A stretch of DNA of 64,000 nt from Pseudosulfitobacter sp. DSM 107133 (GCF_022788695.1 NZ_CP085160.1:62001-126000); one strand, 5' to 3'; shown: positions 41,088 to 52,587, counted from the stretch's first letter. Made by a program: numbers and translations. The notes: a model not told the origin generated them from the sequence alone.

Positions 41088-42392
41088 TCATGATGTTGCG
41101 ATCGCTCCCCGCCCTTCCAAAGACAAATCCGGGTAACTCCGTGTGGATTGCTCGAATTTTCCGACCCTCGCCAGTCTGATGTTGTCTGCCTCAACGTTCG
41201 TCGATCGATTAATCGATTGAATGAAAAAGCTCGTGATTTCCTGGTACCGGATCCGCGTGTCTTCCAGCGTCTGATAGTAATTGAAGAGCTCTTTCAGCGG
41301 TGCCGAAAAGTCCTTGTGCGCTGCCAGGACGGCCACAAGCGCGCCGAGTGTAATCCGCCCCTCGATGACGAAGTATCCGCCTAGAGAATAGAACAAGAAC
41401 GGTGTTAGCGCGGTCAGAAAATTGTTGAGGGCCTTGATGAAGAACTTCAGACGGAAAATCTTCCTGCGCACGTGCTCAAGCTCTCTAAAACTTGCACTCG
41501 CTGGCAGCAGCCCGGCCGAATTGACCTGCCGTTGGCGCAATTGATCGCTGAGCTGCCTGCCAAGCTGTCGGACTTCCTTGATCCTGGTGCGCGAAAGCGC
41601 GTTGACCCGACGTTGCAGCTTGGGCAGCAGCACAAGCTGAATTGGCAGTACGGTCAGTGCTGCGGCACCCAAGACAGGGTCCTGAACGAACATGAAAAAC
41701 AGGATCGTCAAAAGCGTACCACCTTGCAGGATTGGCAGCGTAAGGACGTCCGCCGCGAAGCCACCGATGGGCTCGACTTCCTGTGCGAGAATAGGGACGA
41801 TCTCGCTTTGGTTTCCGGAGTCTGGATCGCTGCGCCATTGCCGATAGACCAGCAGGCGGAAGCGCCGCAGAAAACGCTCCGCGACATACCCTTTGAAGAC
41901 GTTTAGGCCATATTTGTTTAACCCATTCAGGATGATCGTCAGAAGATAGAGACCGCAAAGAAGTATGAGGAAAACGACCTGATCGAGGTCTCGTCCCAGA
42001 ACGACGATCGGGAAACGGTCGGGATCCAGAGCGTTGTTCACGATCTGTTTTGGCAGTTCCAGGGTCAGATAGAGAATAGGCATCGCGATGAGGCTAACCA
42101 CGATCATCAACGCCTGCTGCCTTCTTGAATAGCGCAAGACGGTGCTGAAAAGACTTCCTTCGAGCCCTCGTATGGGCTCTGGGTGGATCGCAGGCGTGCT
42201 GCGGTACTTCCAAAGCTTCAGAATGCCGCGAATAGCAAGATATGAGCCAACGGTGATCAGCAGCGCAGGCGCCAAGACCAGTATGAGATGAATGAACGGG
42301 TGCACCCAGTCTGGCGTGACATCGTTGTAGTCGTACCCAAAGGCGGCAGCTACGTCGTGTACAAGCAGGTGATACCTGTCCAAGAGTGACAT
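41088..42392 (-). CDS. ABC exporter-type membrane domain without ATPase
   Basis: A 434-residue protein. After two N-terminal hydrophobic segments (30-60) comes a six-helix type I ABC exporter membrane domain: LPKQIVNNALDPDRFPI, LNKYGLNVFKGYVAERFLRRFRL, ILQGGTLLTILFFMFV, and the terminal helix before ELFNYYQTLEDTRIRYQEI. The nucleotide-binding domain should follow near residue 410, but the frame stops at 434 with no Walker A, signature or Walker B, and none is found elsewhere in the window. It may be a naturally shortened family or a truncated exporter. Confidence 0.75.
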   Translation of the reverse strand: MSLLDRYHLLVHDVAAAFGYDYNDVTPDWVHPFIHLILVLAPALLITVGSYLAIRGILKLWKYRSTPAIHPEPIRGLEGSLFSTVLRYSRRQQALMIVVSLIAMPILYLTLELPKQIVNNALDPDRFPIVVLGRDLDQVVFLILLCGLYLLTIILNGLNKYGLNVFKGYVAERFLRRFRLLVYRQWRSDPDSGNQSEIVPILAQEVEPIGGFAADVLTLPILQGGTLLTILFFMFVQDPVLGAAALTVLPIQLVLLPKLQRRVNALSRTRIKEVRQLGRQLSDQLRQRQVNSAGLLPASASFRELEHVRRKIFRLKFFIKALNNFLTALTPFLFYSLGGYFVIEGRITLGALVAVLAAHKDFSAPLKELFNYYQTLEDTRIRYQEITSFFIQSINRSTNVEADNIRLARVGKFEQSTRSYPDLSLEGRGAIATS

Positions 42393-42401
42393 TGAAAATG
42401 T

Positions 42402-42935
42402 CTAACCTTTGGATTTCGGCGCAAGGTGATCGTGCACGATGATGACGCCCCACATGCCCGCTTCCCGGTGGCCGGGGATCAAGCATACGAACTCCAGGTT
42501 GGTCATATCGGAGAACTCCCAGATCAACTCTGCATTTTGCCCACTAGGGATCGAAACTGAATTGGCGTTGTCATGTTGCATATCGGGATGTTCGCGCATC
42601 CACTGCTGGTGTTCTGCAACCTCGTCAAAGGAGCCGAGAAAAAACTCGTGTTCCAGCCCGCCCAAATTGCTGATCAAAAAGCGGACAACTGAACCGCTCT
42701 CGATGTGGAGTGCGTCCGGCTCGAAAAGCATGTAGCCGCTTTCTGTCTCCCGTATGGATATTTCAATCGTCCTGTCGATTGAGGAGCCATCACCGGGCCT
42801 CCCGATCGGATCATGGCCAGGCACTTCGAATGCACGCGCGTGAGGCTGCTGGCCCTTGCCACTGGAAGCGCCCACTGAAAAAGCCGGAAGGACGAGCGCA
42901 AGGGCGATGGTGCAGGTTCTCAGGAAATTCTTCAT
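42402..42935 (-). CDS. Cupredoxin, plastocyanin-like
   Basis: A periplasmic blue-copper-type protein. The 177-residue precursor has a signal peptide (ALVLPAFSVGA) and a cupredoxin fold with ligands in NLGGLEHEFFLGS (His) and FVCLIPGHREAGMWG (Cys, His, Met). It lies next to the ABC membrane domain gene (9-base gap) and resembles the cupredoxin half of the next gene upstream. Confidence 0.88.
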   Translation of the reverse strand: MKNFLRTCTIALALVLPAFSVGASSGKGQQPHARAFEVPGHDPIGRPGDGSSIDRTIEISIRETESGYMLFEPDALHIESGSVVRFLISNLGGLEHEFFLGSFDEVAEHQQWMREHPDMQHDNANSVSIPSGQNAELIWEFSDMTNLEFVCLIPGHREAGMWGVIIVHDHLAPKSKG

Positions 42936-43004
42936 GCTCGGCTACCTCCGTAGCGCTTGATTTTATGGGATCTTCTTGCTTGCTTGGGCTAAGCGATCAA
43001 GGCG

Positions 43005-43035
43005 ATGGGGCCGGAGTGTTTACCCCCGGCCCCAT
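43005..43035. terminator. Strong hairpin between two cupredoxin genes
   Basis: ATGGGGCCGG (43005-43014) pairs with CCGGCCCCAT (43026-43035) around an 11-base loop, just after the stop of the cupredoxin-CusF gene. There is no T-run, so it may slow rather than end transcription, or protect the upstream message. Confidence 0.5.
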
Positions 43036-43044
43036 TGTTAGTAG

Positions 43045-43761
43045 TTACTTCATCTGCGTGACGGTCAGTTTACCCTTGACCCGGTCGGCAACGAACTCGA
43101 TGTCCTGACCTTCCGCCATCTTGGCCACCATCGCCTCGTCGGCGCGGAACACCATGGTCATTGCCGGCATATCCAGGTTGACGAGAGGGCCGTGGATGAT
43201 TGTGACCTTGCCGGCCTTTGCGTCGATTTTCTTGATGGTGCCGCTCGTGTATTCCACGTCAGCCTGAGCCATCTGGTCACCGACTGCGACCTCACGGTGC
43301 ATGCCCGATTCGTAGTGGCCCGGGATCAGGCACGCTGCTTCGAATGTGCCAGAATTTGCGAAAGTCCAGACAACCTCGCCCGAGGCGCCCGCATCGAGAC
43401 GGATACGGTTCGGATCGTCATGTTCCATGTCCATCTTGGCCATTTCGATCTTGTGCTCGGCATTACGCTCTACCGTGTCGAGGACGAATTCATGCTCCAG
43501 CTCACCCTTGTTGGTGATGTTGAAGCGGATGGTTTCGCCCTCCTTGATATCCATCGGCTCACTCTCGATCAGCATCTGGCCCTCATCGTTTTCGAGCAAA
43601 GTGACGTCGATTGTACGATCCACCTTGGCGGCGTCACCCGGCATGCCGACCATCATTGCAGCCGGCTTGTTCTCCCCATGCCCACCGTCGTGTGTACCTG
43701 CAGCAAAGGCCGGTGCTGATAACGCGATCGCAAAGCTTGTCGTCAAAAGAAGATTTCTCAT
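43045..43761 (-). CDS. Cupredoxin fused to a CusF-like domain
   Basis: A 238-residue exported copper protein. After the signal peptide (FAIALSAPAFA) comes a cupredoxin domain (about 45-165) with ligands in NKGELEHEFVLDT and AACLIPGHYESGMHRE, then a CusF/CopK-like domain: ITSGTIKKIDA-type start (YTSGTIKKIDAKAGKVTI), LVNLDMPAMTMVF, EGQDIEFVADRVKG. The Met and His of the latter form the CusF copper site. ATG 43761 is taken from the signal peptide. Confidence 0.9.
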   Translation of the reverse strand: MRNLLLTTSFAIALSAPAFAAGTHDGGHGENKPAAMMVGMPGDAAKVDRTIDVTLLENDEGQMLIESEPMDIKEGETIRFNITNKGELEHEFVLDTVERNAEHKIEMAKMDMEHDDPNRIRLDAGASGEVVWTFANSGTFEAACLIPGHYESGMHREVAVGDQMAQADVEYTSGTIKKIDAKAGKVTIIHGPLVNLDMPAMTMVFRADEAMVAKMAEGQDIEFVADRVKGKLTVTQMK

Positions 43762-43807
43762 TTTATTGTCCTGTAGGTTGGTTTGGTTGGAGATGACGAA
43801 GGGCCGC

Positions 43808-45166
43808 TCAGCCCTTCGAGGTTGGTTTCGGTGTGAGAATGGTCTTGGGGCTGTTGTTGGAGGCAAATTCGGGTAATTCGCCGGTCCATTCGTAGGCCAT
43901 CTCGCCCGGAGGATTTTCGTACCAGCCGGGATCGGAGTAATCGTCCGCGTCGATGCCGTCTCGCACCTTCACGACCGAAAACATGCCGCCCATCTCGATG
44001 GGTCCGTACGGGCCCCAACCCGTCATCATCGGGATGGTATTGTCAGGCAGCGGCATTTCCATTTTTGCCATGTCCCCCATGCCGGACATGCCCATCGGCA
44101 TGTATTCCGGCTGGAATTGACGTATCTTCTGGGTCAGCGGCTTCTTGTTCACCCCGATGAACGTCGGCACGTCATGGCCCATAGCGTTCATCGTATGGTG
44201 AGATTTGTGGCAATGGATCGCCCAATCACCCAGATGATCAGCTGTGAATTCGTAGGCGCGCATCGCACCTACGGGAATGTCGATGCTCACCTCCGGCCAC
44301 TGTGCTTCAGGCGGCACCCAGCCGCCATCCGTGCAGGTGACCTTGAAGTCATAGCCGTGCATATGGATCGGGTGGTTCGTCATCGTAAGATTCCCAACCC
44401 GCACTCGCACCCGGTCGCCCTTGTTCACGACCAGCGGATCGATGTCGGGGAAGATCCGGCTGTTCCAGGTCCAAAGGTTGAAATCCGTCATCGTCATGAT
44501 GCGGGGTACATAGGTCCCCGGATCGATGTCGAAAGCGTTCAGCATGATCAGGAAATCACGATCTACCGGCATGAATGTGGGATCCTTGGGGTGGACCACG
44601 AACATGCCCATCATCCCCATCGCCATCTGGGTCATTTCATCGCCGTGGGGGTGGTACATGAACGTTCCGGACTTCACCAAGTCGAATTCATAGACGAAGG
44701 TTTTGCCTGGTGGGATGCTGGGATGGCTCAACCCGGAGACCCCATCCATGCCCGACGGAAGAATCAGCCCGTGCCAGTGTACCGTTGTGCCTTCCGGCAG
44801 CTTATTGGTGACGTAGATGCGCACCCGGTCGCCTTCGACAGCTTCAATTGTCGGACCGGTGGATTGTCCGTTGTAGCCCCACAAATGCGCGATCATGCCG
44901 TCGGCAAGCTCGCGTTCTACCGGTTCGGCCACGAGGTGAAATTCCTTCACGCCGTTGTTCATCCGGTGTGGCAGGGTCCATCCGTTCAATGTGACCACAG
45001 GTGTGTAGTCCGGCCCGGAATTGGGACGCGCCGTGATCGCCGTTGCCGCACTGTCCATTTGCGCGGCTTCGGGCAATCCCATGTTCAAGGTTTGACCCCA
45101 GGCTTTCGAAGAGACCAGCGTTGCACCTGCCGCACCGGCTCCGAGTAATTGACGTCTGTTCAACAT
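43808..45166 (-). CDS. Multicopper oxidase (CopA/PcoA-type)
   Basis: A periplasmic copper oxidase, probably oxidising Cu(I) to Cu(II). The 452-residue protein starts with a twin-Arg signal (LNRRQLLGAGAAGATLV). Copper motifs: HWHG at 130-133, HPHG at 172-175, HPIHMHGYDF near 265 and HCHKSHHTMNAM near 318. A Met-rich stretch (EYMPMGMSGMGDMAKMEM) near the C-terminus resembles copper-binding Met motifs of CopA/CueO. The operon continues with two cupredoxins. Confidence 0.93.
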   Translation of the reverse strand: MLNRRQLLGAGAAGATLVSSKAWGQTLNMGLPEAAQMDSAATAITARPNSGPDYTPVVTLNGWTLPHRMNNGVKEFHLVAEPVERELADGMIAHLWGYNGQSTGPTIEAVEGDRVRIYVTNKLPEGTTVHWHGLILPSGMDGVSGLSHPSIPPGKTFVYEFDLVKSGTFMYHPHGDEMTQMAMGMMGMFVVHPKDPTFMPVDRDFLIMLNAFDIDPGTYVPRIMTMTDFNLWTWNSRIFPDIDPLVVNKGDRVRVRVGNLTMTNHPIHMHGYDFKVTCTDGGWVPPEAQWPEVSIDIPVGAMRAYEFTADHLGDWAIHCHKSHHTMNAMGHDVPTFIGVNKKPLTQKIRQFQPEYMPMGMSGMGDMAKMEMPLPDNTIPMMTGWGPYGPIEMGGMFSVVKVRDGIDADDYSDPGWYENPPGEMAYEWTGELPEFASNNSPKTILTPKPTSKG

Positions 45167-45177
45167 GTCAGTTCCTT

Positions 45178-46638
45178 TCAGTGTCCTGCGCCGCCACCGG
45201 CGGCAAGTGTTGCGTCTTCTCCACCAGCACCGCCGCCGTCTCCGCCGCCATAGATCGCAGCAGTCAGGTCAGCCTGCGCCATGTAGAATTCGCGTTTTGC
45301 GTTTGCCGCTTCCAGTGATGCGCCAAGTTTCTCGCGCACGTCTGTCAGCAGCTCGAAAGTGTTGGTGATCATGCCGTTATAAGACAGCAGCCCCTCTTCT
45401 TCGACGGTCGTGCGTAGCGGCACCAGAACGTCGCGATAGTGGCGGGCGATCTTATACGCGGCGTGATAGGAGGCTTCAGCACCACGCGCTTCGGACCGGA
45501 CGTTGACGGCTCTCTCTGCCAGCATATTGGCTGCTTGCAGGTACGACAATTCCGCCTTGCGCATCCGGGCCTTACCGGTGTCGTAAATCGGGATTGCGAA
45601 CTCCACCTCCACCTGAGGGGTGGTCACGGTCTCCGTTTCTCCGTCCTCATTTTCCCGCTCCGCTTCGAACCCGGCAATAAATTCGAGATCGCTGATAATG
45701 CGAGTCTGATCAGTCAGACCAAACGCCTTGGCCTGTGCTTCCAGGCCAAGTTTGGCAACGCGCAGATCAACCCGATTTCGCAATGCTTTCGCTTCGATGT
45801 CAGTCACACGGCCGACGGAACGCGGCAGCGCAGGTAGGGCATCGGGCACATAATAGTCGACCTCGGTGCCCCACAGCCCCATAAGCCTGGTCAGCTGCTC
45901 CTTGGACCGGGTAGCATTCAAGCGTGCCTGGGCAAGTTGCCCGGCGAGTTCGGCGTTGAAGGCCTGTTCACGGGCCTGCCCGGCTTTGTTAAGCGCGCCG
46001 GTCTCGCCAAGCCTCATCGCCAATTCTGATCCGGCGTCAGAGGTCGCTTTCGCGCGGCGCAGATAGCTCACTGCCTCGAAGGCAGCTACGGCATCGACCC
46101 ATGCCTTCCGCGTCTGATTGGCCAGTGCGAGCGTGTCGTTCACGGCGCTCAGTTGAGCCTGCCGGAAGTTTGCGTCTGCAATGGCCGTTCGCTGCTTACG
46201 GGTGGTGGCATCAAGAACGTTGGAGCGGATCAGGCCTTCGATTGCCCTATAAGCCCCCAGTTCCGGCGCACCGATGCCCAAGACACCGATCGACACGATC
46301 GGGTTTTCCGGCGTCGACTGCTGCCAGGCCTCTGCGGCAGATAGGCCAACGTTCGCATATGACGCCTGCAACCCCTTGTTGTTCAGAAGCGCGACCTGAA
46401 CGGCGGTGTCCGCCGAAATGGTCTTGCGGTGCACCATTGCGTGCACCTGCTTCTTCAAGGCCTCGTTTTCGGCCTGGGTTTCGGCGAAAGCTGTCCGTTT
46501 GCCAATGGCTGGTGTGACCTGGCTGGAAATATTGGCGAAGCCAGCTTTTGGTTCCGTGTAGATGCCTGGCACAGCTGTAGCACAGGCACCCAAGATTAGC
46601 GGAAAGCCGAAAACCAGCGGAAACTTCGATACCCGCAT
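45178..46638 (-). CDS. TolC-family outer-membrane efflux lipoprotein
   Basis: An outer-membrane channel for copper efflux. The 486-residue protein has a lipoprotein signal (LILGAC) and long helical repeats of the OEP family (for example AQARLNATRSKEQLTRLMG). The ATG at 46638 overlaps the stop of the small lipoprotein gene. It ends with a Gly/Ala-rich tail (GGGDGGGAGGEDATL). It could serve the CusBA pump encoded at 34.7-39.2 kb. Confidence 0.88.
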   Translation of the reverse strand: MRVSKFPLVFGFPLILGACATAVPGIYTEPKAGFANISSQVTPAIGKRTAFAETQAENEALKKQVHAMVHRKTISADTAVQVALLNNKGLQASYANVGLSAAEAWQQSTPENPIVSIGVLGIGAPELGAYRAIEGLIRSNVLDATTRKQRTAIADANFRQAQLSAVNDTLALANQTRKAWVDAVAAFEAVSYLRRAKATSDAGSELAMRLGETGALNKAGQAREQAFNAELAGQLAQARLNATRSKEQLTRLMGLWGTEVDYYVPDALPALPRSVGRVTDIEAKALRNRVDLRVAKLGLEAQAKAFGLTDQTRIISDLEFIAGFEAERENEDGETETVTTPQVEVEFAIPIYDTGKARMRKAELSYLQAANMLAERAVNVRSEARGAEASYHAAYKIARHYRDVLVPLRTTVEEEGLLSYNGMITNTFELLTDVREKLGASLEAANAKREFYMAQADLTAAIYGGGDGGGAGGEDATLAAGGGAGH

Positions 46639-46859
46639 CAGTTGCCCTCCGTCTGTTCTTGATTGACGGAACGCCAGTCGCGGGGACCTGTAGGGCCGCG
46701 ATAGGTGTAGCCCGCCAAGGGGTCCTGATAGCTGATCGGCGATGAAACTGCCGTGTTGGCGACGGCCTGTTGGGTCGCGACGGACGGCAACGGGGTGGGC
46801 TCGTAGGCGCATGCGCCAAGCCCGAGGGCCGAAGCCCCCATAAGTAGATGAATTTTCAT
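46638..46859 (-). CDS. Small lipoprotein ahead of tolC
   Basis: A 73-residue lipoprotein with lipobox LGAC (MGASALGLGACAYEP). The mature part is short, with Pro- and Gly-rich segments (YQDPLAGYTYRGPTGPRDW). ATG 46859 starts it; the longer frame from 46913 is set aside. It opens the copper operon and overlaps tolC by one base. Function unknown. Confidence 0.72.
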   Translation of the reverse strand: MKIHLLMGASALGLGACAYEPTPLPSVATQQAVANTAVSSPISYQDPLAGYTYRGPTGPRDWRSVNQEQTEGN

Positions 46860-46932
46860 GAACGTAACCTGATTGATGAACGTTGTCTCACGCAGACTCT
46901 GCGCAAGGCTCACACCCGATTTGGGCGTCAGT

Positions 46933-47355
46933 TCAGATCAGGAATCGAGGGGGCCGCAGGAACCCTGCTGTTTCTACCGAATACGTTTGACCGTCCAGAA
47001 TGACATATTCACTTGTACCAACCGGCTCTGCTTTGATCTTGGTGTCTTCGAGGAAGACGACAGAAATACAGATACCGTTGCAACACTCTTGGGATTGTTG
47101 CTCTTTGCCATCTTTGTCGGACGCTGCGATGTCGATGTCGCTTGCGACCCTAAGCTTCTCATGCTCGTGATGCGCATCGCTTCCGGTGTCATGAGTCATG
47201 GCGGAACCAACGACAACAATAGACTTGGCTTGATGTCCGTCATGCATGCCGGATGCCGCGTGAGCGGCAGAAGGTGGTGACAATACCAATGCCAGCGCAA
47301 ACGCAATGCACGTAAACGCCCTTGACCAGCTTGATATGAAAACTCGAAAGCTCAT
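46933..47355 (-). CDS. Exported Cys-containing protein, unknown function
   Basis: A 140-residue protein with a signal peptide (AFALALVLSPPSAAHA). The mature part has a His-rich stretch (GSDAHHEHEKL) and ECCNGICISV, likely metal ligands, followed by a beta-rich end. Similar small proteins sit beside copper operons. It is 73 bases upstream of the lipoprotein gene and may be transcribed with it. Confidence 0.65.
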   Translation of the reverse strand: MSFRVFISSWSRAFTCIAFALALVLSPPSAAHAASGMHDGHQAKSIVVVGSAMTHDTGSDAHHEHEKLRVASDIDIAASDKDGKEQQSQECCNGICISVVFLEDTKIKAEPVGTSEYVILDGQTYSVETAGFLRPPRFLI

Positions 47356-47528
47356 GCCGCGAACATCGGATACCCATGCAGTACAGTCAATCCGTCCTGC
47401 GCAGGAAGGTTTGTCGCTTTTTTTTGAAACCGGCGAGTTTTGGCCGCTGCTGTCAGAGAATGTTGCATATCAGCGACATAGAGAGAGCCGCTATCTCCGT
47501 TCAGCGGAGCGTTGCTGACGCATCTTGG

Positions 47529-47738
47529 CTACTGAACCTCTGCCAGCTTCTCAGACCTGTAGCCCGCATCGCTGATCGCTGCGGCCAATGCAGTTTCATC
47601 CAGAGTGCTGTCGACGTTGACGATACGTGCAGTCAGATCGCACGAAACCGTTGCATCTGGGTCGGCCGCCATGATGGCCTGATGGATGGAAGCGGTACAA
47701 TGGCCGCAACTCATGTTCGGTACGCTGAATCTGAACAT
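47529..47738 (-). CDS. copZ: CopZ-like heavy-metal-associated chaperone
   Basis: A 69-residue cytoplasmic Cu(I) chaperone with one HMA domain and the site MSCGHC (MFRFSVPNMSCGHCTASI). It should deliver Cu(I) to the CopA at 47877, transcribed divergently. The ATG at 47738 is chosen because it begins the HMA fold directly; the nine-residue extension from 47765 would overlap the promoter. Confidence 0.92.
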   Translation of the reverse strand: MFRFSVPNMSCGHCTASIHQAIMAADPDATVSCDLTARIVNVDSTLDETALAAAISDAGYRSEKLAEVQ

Positions 47739-47760
47739 CGCAATCTCCTTTGACGATAGT

Positions 47761-47791
47761 GACATAGGGCGTTCCTGCGGGGGAAGGTCAA
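47761..47791 (-). promoter_or_regulatory. CueR-type promoter of copZ
   Basis: Minus strand: TTGACC, 19-base spacer, TATGTC, with the dyad TTCCCCCGCAGGAA in the spacer. Same layout as the copA sites. Confidence 0.78.
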
Positions 47792-47818
47792 TTGCCAGAA
47801 TTTTATTCTACATGCCTG

Positions 47819-47849
47819 TTGACCTTCCAGTAACTGGAGCCCCTATTTG
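47819..47849 (+). promoter_or_regulatory. CueR-type promoter of the two-HMA copA
   Basis: TTGACC, 19-base spacer, TATTTG, with TTCCAGTAACTGGAG in the spacer. The -35 and -10 hexamers are identical to those of the other CopA promoter at 31352-31382. The ATG is at 47877. Confidence 0.82.
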
Positions 47850-47876
47850 TAGGAGGATCAAAACAAGGAGATTCTC

Positions 47877-50384
<2,508 letters not shown>

Positions 50385-50403
50385 ACTCAAGGAGGAAACG
50401 ATT

Positions 50404-50823
50404 ATGAACATCGGAGATGTGGCCGACCTTTCCGGCCTTCCCGCCAAAACGATCCGCTACTACGAAGACATCGGTCTTGTCGAACCGCTGCGCAGTTCAA
50501 ATGGCTATCGCAGCTTTCGGCAAAGCGACGTGCACAAGCTGGCCTTTCTCGCCCGGGCACGGGCCCTTGGATTCACCATCGAGGATTGCCGGAGCCTGCT
50601 GAAGCTTTATGCCGATACTGACCGAGCCAGTGCCGAGGTGAAGCAGATTGCCGAAGAGCATCTTGATCGGATTGACAGCAAGATCGCTGAACTAACCGAA
50701 ATGCGCGCGACGCTGTCGCATCTTGTGGATGCATGCGCGGGTGATCACCGCCCCGATTGCCCCATCTTGGCCGATCTGGCGATGGAACAAAAGGCGGGCA
50801 GTATCAGCAAGGCGTCCGGATAG
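50404..50823 (+). CDS. cueR: CueR-family copper-responsive regulator
   Basis: MerR-family activator of copper export genes. The 139-residue protein has the DNA-binding region MNIGDVADLSGLPAKTIRYY and two Cys spaced as in CueR, Cys111 and Cys119 (DACAGDHRPDC), which bind Cu(I)/Ag(I)/Au(I). AAGGAGG lies seven to thirteen bases ahead of the ATG at 50404. Likely targets are the dyads at 31352, 47761, 47819 and 60352. Confidence 0.93.
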   Translation: MNIGDVADLSGLPAKTIRYYEDIGLVEPLRSSNGYRSFRQSDVHKLAFLARARALGFTIEDCRSLLKLYADTDRASAEVKQIAEEHLDRIDSKIAELTEMRATLSHLVDACAGDHRPDCPILADLAMEQKAGSISKASG

Positions 50824-50930
50824 CTCTGACGTCTGCAAAAGCCGAACTTTCCCGAAAACTACGGAACATTCCAGCGCAGCAATGTTGTTCCTTCTATAGG
50901 ACATCAATTTTTCGAGACTGGAGGTTTCCA

Positions 50931-51800
50931 ATGACATACATACGCTTTTTCGGGATGATCGCCACATCCACGGTGGTGATGTTCATCCTGATGTATCTCA
51001 ACACCTATCTGCTGAGCCATATCTTCTGGTCCGAAACACGCGCCTATATGGCCGTGCTGATGGGGGCCACAATGGCGATCATCATGCTGGGCTTCATGCT
51101 GTCGATGTACTCCAGCAAGGCGATTAACGCTGCCATATTTATTGGCGGGGCCGTGGTGTTTGCCGGATCCCTCTGGCTGGTCCGGAGCCAGGTAACCGTG
51201 GGCGATACCAGCTACATGAGGGCAATGATCCCGCACCATTCGATCGCGATCATGACCTCGAGCCGCGCCAACATTTCTGACCCTCGGGTGCGCAAACTGG
51301 CTGACGAGATCATCTTTGCCCAAGACAAAGAAATCGCCGAAATGCGGTATCTGGTAAATGACATCGACACGAATGGTGACGCGGCTGATGAGGGTCTGGA
51401 TGGTCCAGCCCGCATCGTCGATCTGAACGAGGCACTCTCATCCGCCGAAATCGCCATCCTCGATCTGGAATTCCTGACCGGCGATGAAATCGCGCAGCTT
51501 TTCCCGGATGGGGCTATCTGCACCTTCAAGTATACCACGAGCAGCAAACCTGTGCTTGCCGCAGGACAGATCGACGGCGCCCCGGCGGCGCTGGCCAAGA
51601 TCAGCGGCGACCTGGTGCGTCTTGGTTCAACCGACGGAACCGGCACCCTGAGCGCCGAAGGGATGTCCGTGGCCCTCAGTGCGCCGGACGGGACTGCGGC
51701 GCTGGAAAACAGTAGTGAAATGCAGGACGCCAACCTCGTTCTTGAGCTCGATGCCGGCCTGCGGGCAGGCTATCGCGGCTATTATGGCTGCGACGCCTGA
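50931..51800 (+). CDS. DUF305 membrane protein with extra C-terminal domain
   Basis: A 289-residue protein. Three membrane segments (about 8-28, 38-58, 65-85) precede a DUF305 ferritin-like helical domain with the signature MRAMIPHHSIAIMTSSRA and FAQDKEIAEMRYLV. A second domain of about 110 residues (EIAQLFPDGAICTFKYTTSSKP to the end) follows; it is beta-rich with two Cys and not part of the usual DUF305 architecture. GGAGG lies before the ATG at 50931. DUF305 proteins are common in metal clusters. Confidence 0.8.
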   Translation: MTYIRFFGMIATSTVVMFILMYLNTYLLSHIFWSETRAYMAVLMGATMAIIMLGFMLSMYSSKAINAAIFIGGAVVFAGSLWLVRSQVTVGDTSYMRAMIPHHSIAIMTSSRANISDPRVRKLADEIIFAQDKEIAEMRYLVNDIDTNGDAADEGLDGPARIVDLNEALSSAEIAILDLEFLTGDEIAQLFPDGAICTFKYTTSSKPVLAAGQIDGAPAALAKISGDLVRLGSTDGTGTLSAEGMSVALSAPDGTAALENSSEMQDANLVLELDAGLRAGYRGYYGCDA

Positions 51801-51822
51801 ACCCTGAAACGGAGGATATGAC

Positions 51823-52587
51823 ATGCCAAGAGACACAACCCAGACAGCCAAGCTTTACCGGATGGTGATGCCCGACCACCTCTGTCCCTATGGGCTCAAA
51901 TCCAAGGACCTGTTGGAGCGCAAGGGCTTCGAGGTCGAGGATTACCATTTGACCACGCGTGAGGAAACCGACGCGTTCATGGAAGAGCACGGCGTCGAAA
52001 CCACCCCGCAAACCTGGATCGGGGACGAGCGGATCGGCGGATATGACGACCTTCGGGTCCATTTCGGCATCGATGCGCCGGAAGACGAACGCTCGGACAC
52101 GTCCTACCAGCCGGTGATCACGATCTTTGCCGTCGCGTTCCTGATGGCGCTCGGTTTGTCGTGGTACAGCTTCGAGAACATTTTCACCCTGCGCGCCCTG
52201 GAATGGTTCATCTCGATCTCGATGTGCTTTCTGGCGGTACAAAAACTTCAGGATGTCGAAAGCTTTTCGACCATGTTCCTGAACTACGACCTGCTGGCGC
52301 GTCGGTGGGTGCGATATGGCAAAATCTATCCGTTCGGAGAGGCTTTCGCAGGTATCCTCATGGTCGCCGGGGCGCTGACTTGGCTTTCGGCACCGGTGGC
52401 CTTGTTCATCGGCACCGTTGGCGCAGTATCGGTTTTCAAGGCGGTCTATATCGACAAGCGTGAATTGAAATGCGCCTGCGTCGGTGGTGACAGCAATGTT
52501 CCGCTTGGCTTTGTCTCGCTCACGGAAAATCTGATGATGATGGTCATGGGGATTTGGATGCCGATCAGAGTCTATCTGATCGGCTGA
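51823..52587 (+). CDS. Glutaredoxin fused to a MauE-like membrane domain
   Basis: A 254-residue protein. The N-terminal glutaredoxin domain has the active site HLCPYGLKSKDLL and the ETTPQTWIGDERIGGYDD loop with its cis-Pro. The C-terminal half (about 95-254) is a four-helix MauE/DoxX-like membrane domain with a Cys pair (LKCACVGGDSNVPLG), a plausible thiol conduit across the membrane. Fusion of the two suggests electron transfer from cytoplasmic thiols outwards. AGGATAT precedes the ATG. Confidence 0.85.
   Translation: MPRDTTQTAKLYRMVMPDHLCPYGLKSKDLLERKGFEVEDYHLTTREETDAFMEEHGVETTPQTWIGDERIGGYDDLRVHFGIDAPEDERSDTSYQPVITIFAVAFLMALGLSWYSFENIFTLRALEWFISISMCFLAVQKLQDVESFSTMFLNYDLLARRWVRYGKIYPFGEAFAGILMVAGALTWLSAPVALFIGTVGAVSVFKAVYIDKRELKCACVGGDSNVPLGFVSLTENLMMMVMGIWMPIRVYLIG

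Noticed and set aside
47391..47410. Palindrome TCCTGCGCAGGA as a CueR site for the 46933 gene and copper operon
   Set aside because: The dyad is good, but the -35 (CAAACC) and the expected -10 are poor, so I do not list it as a promoter; it may still be a weak site.
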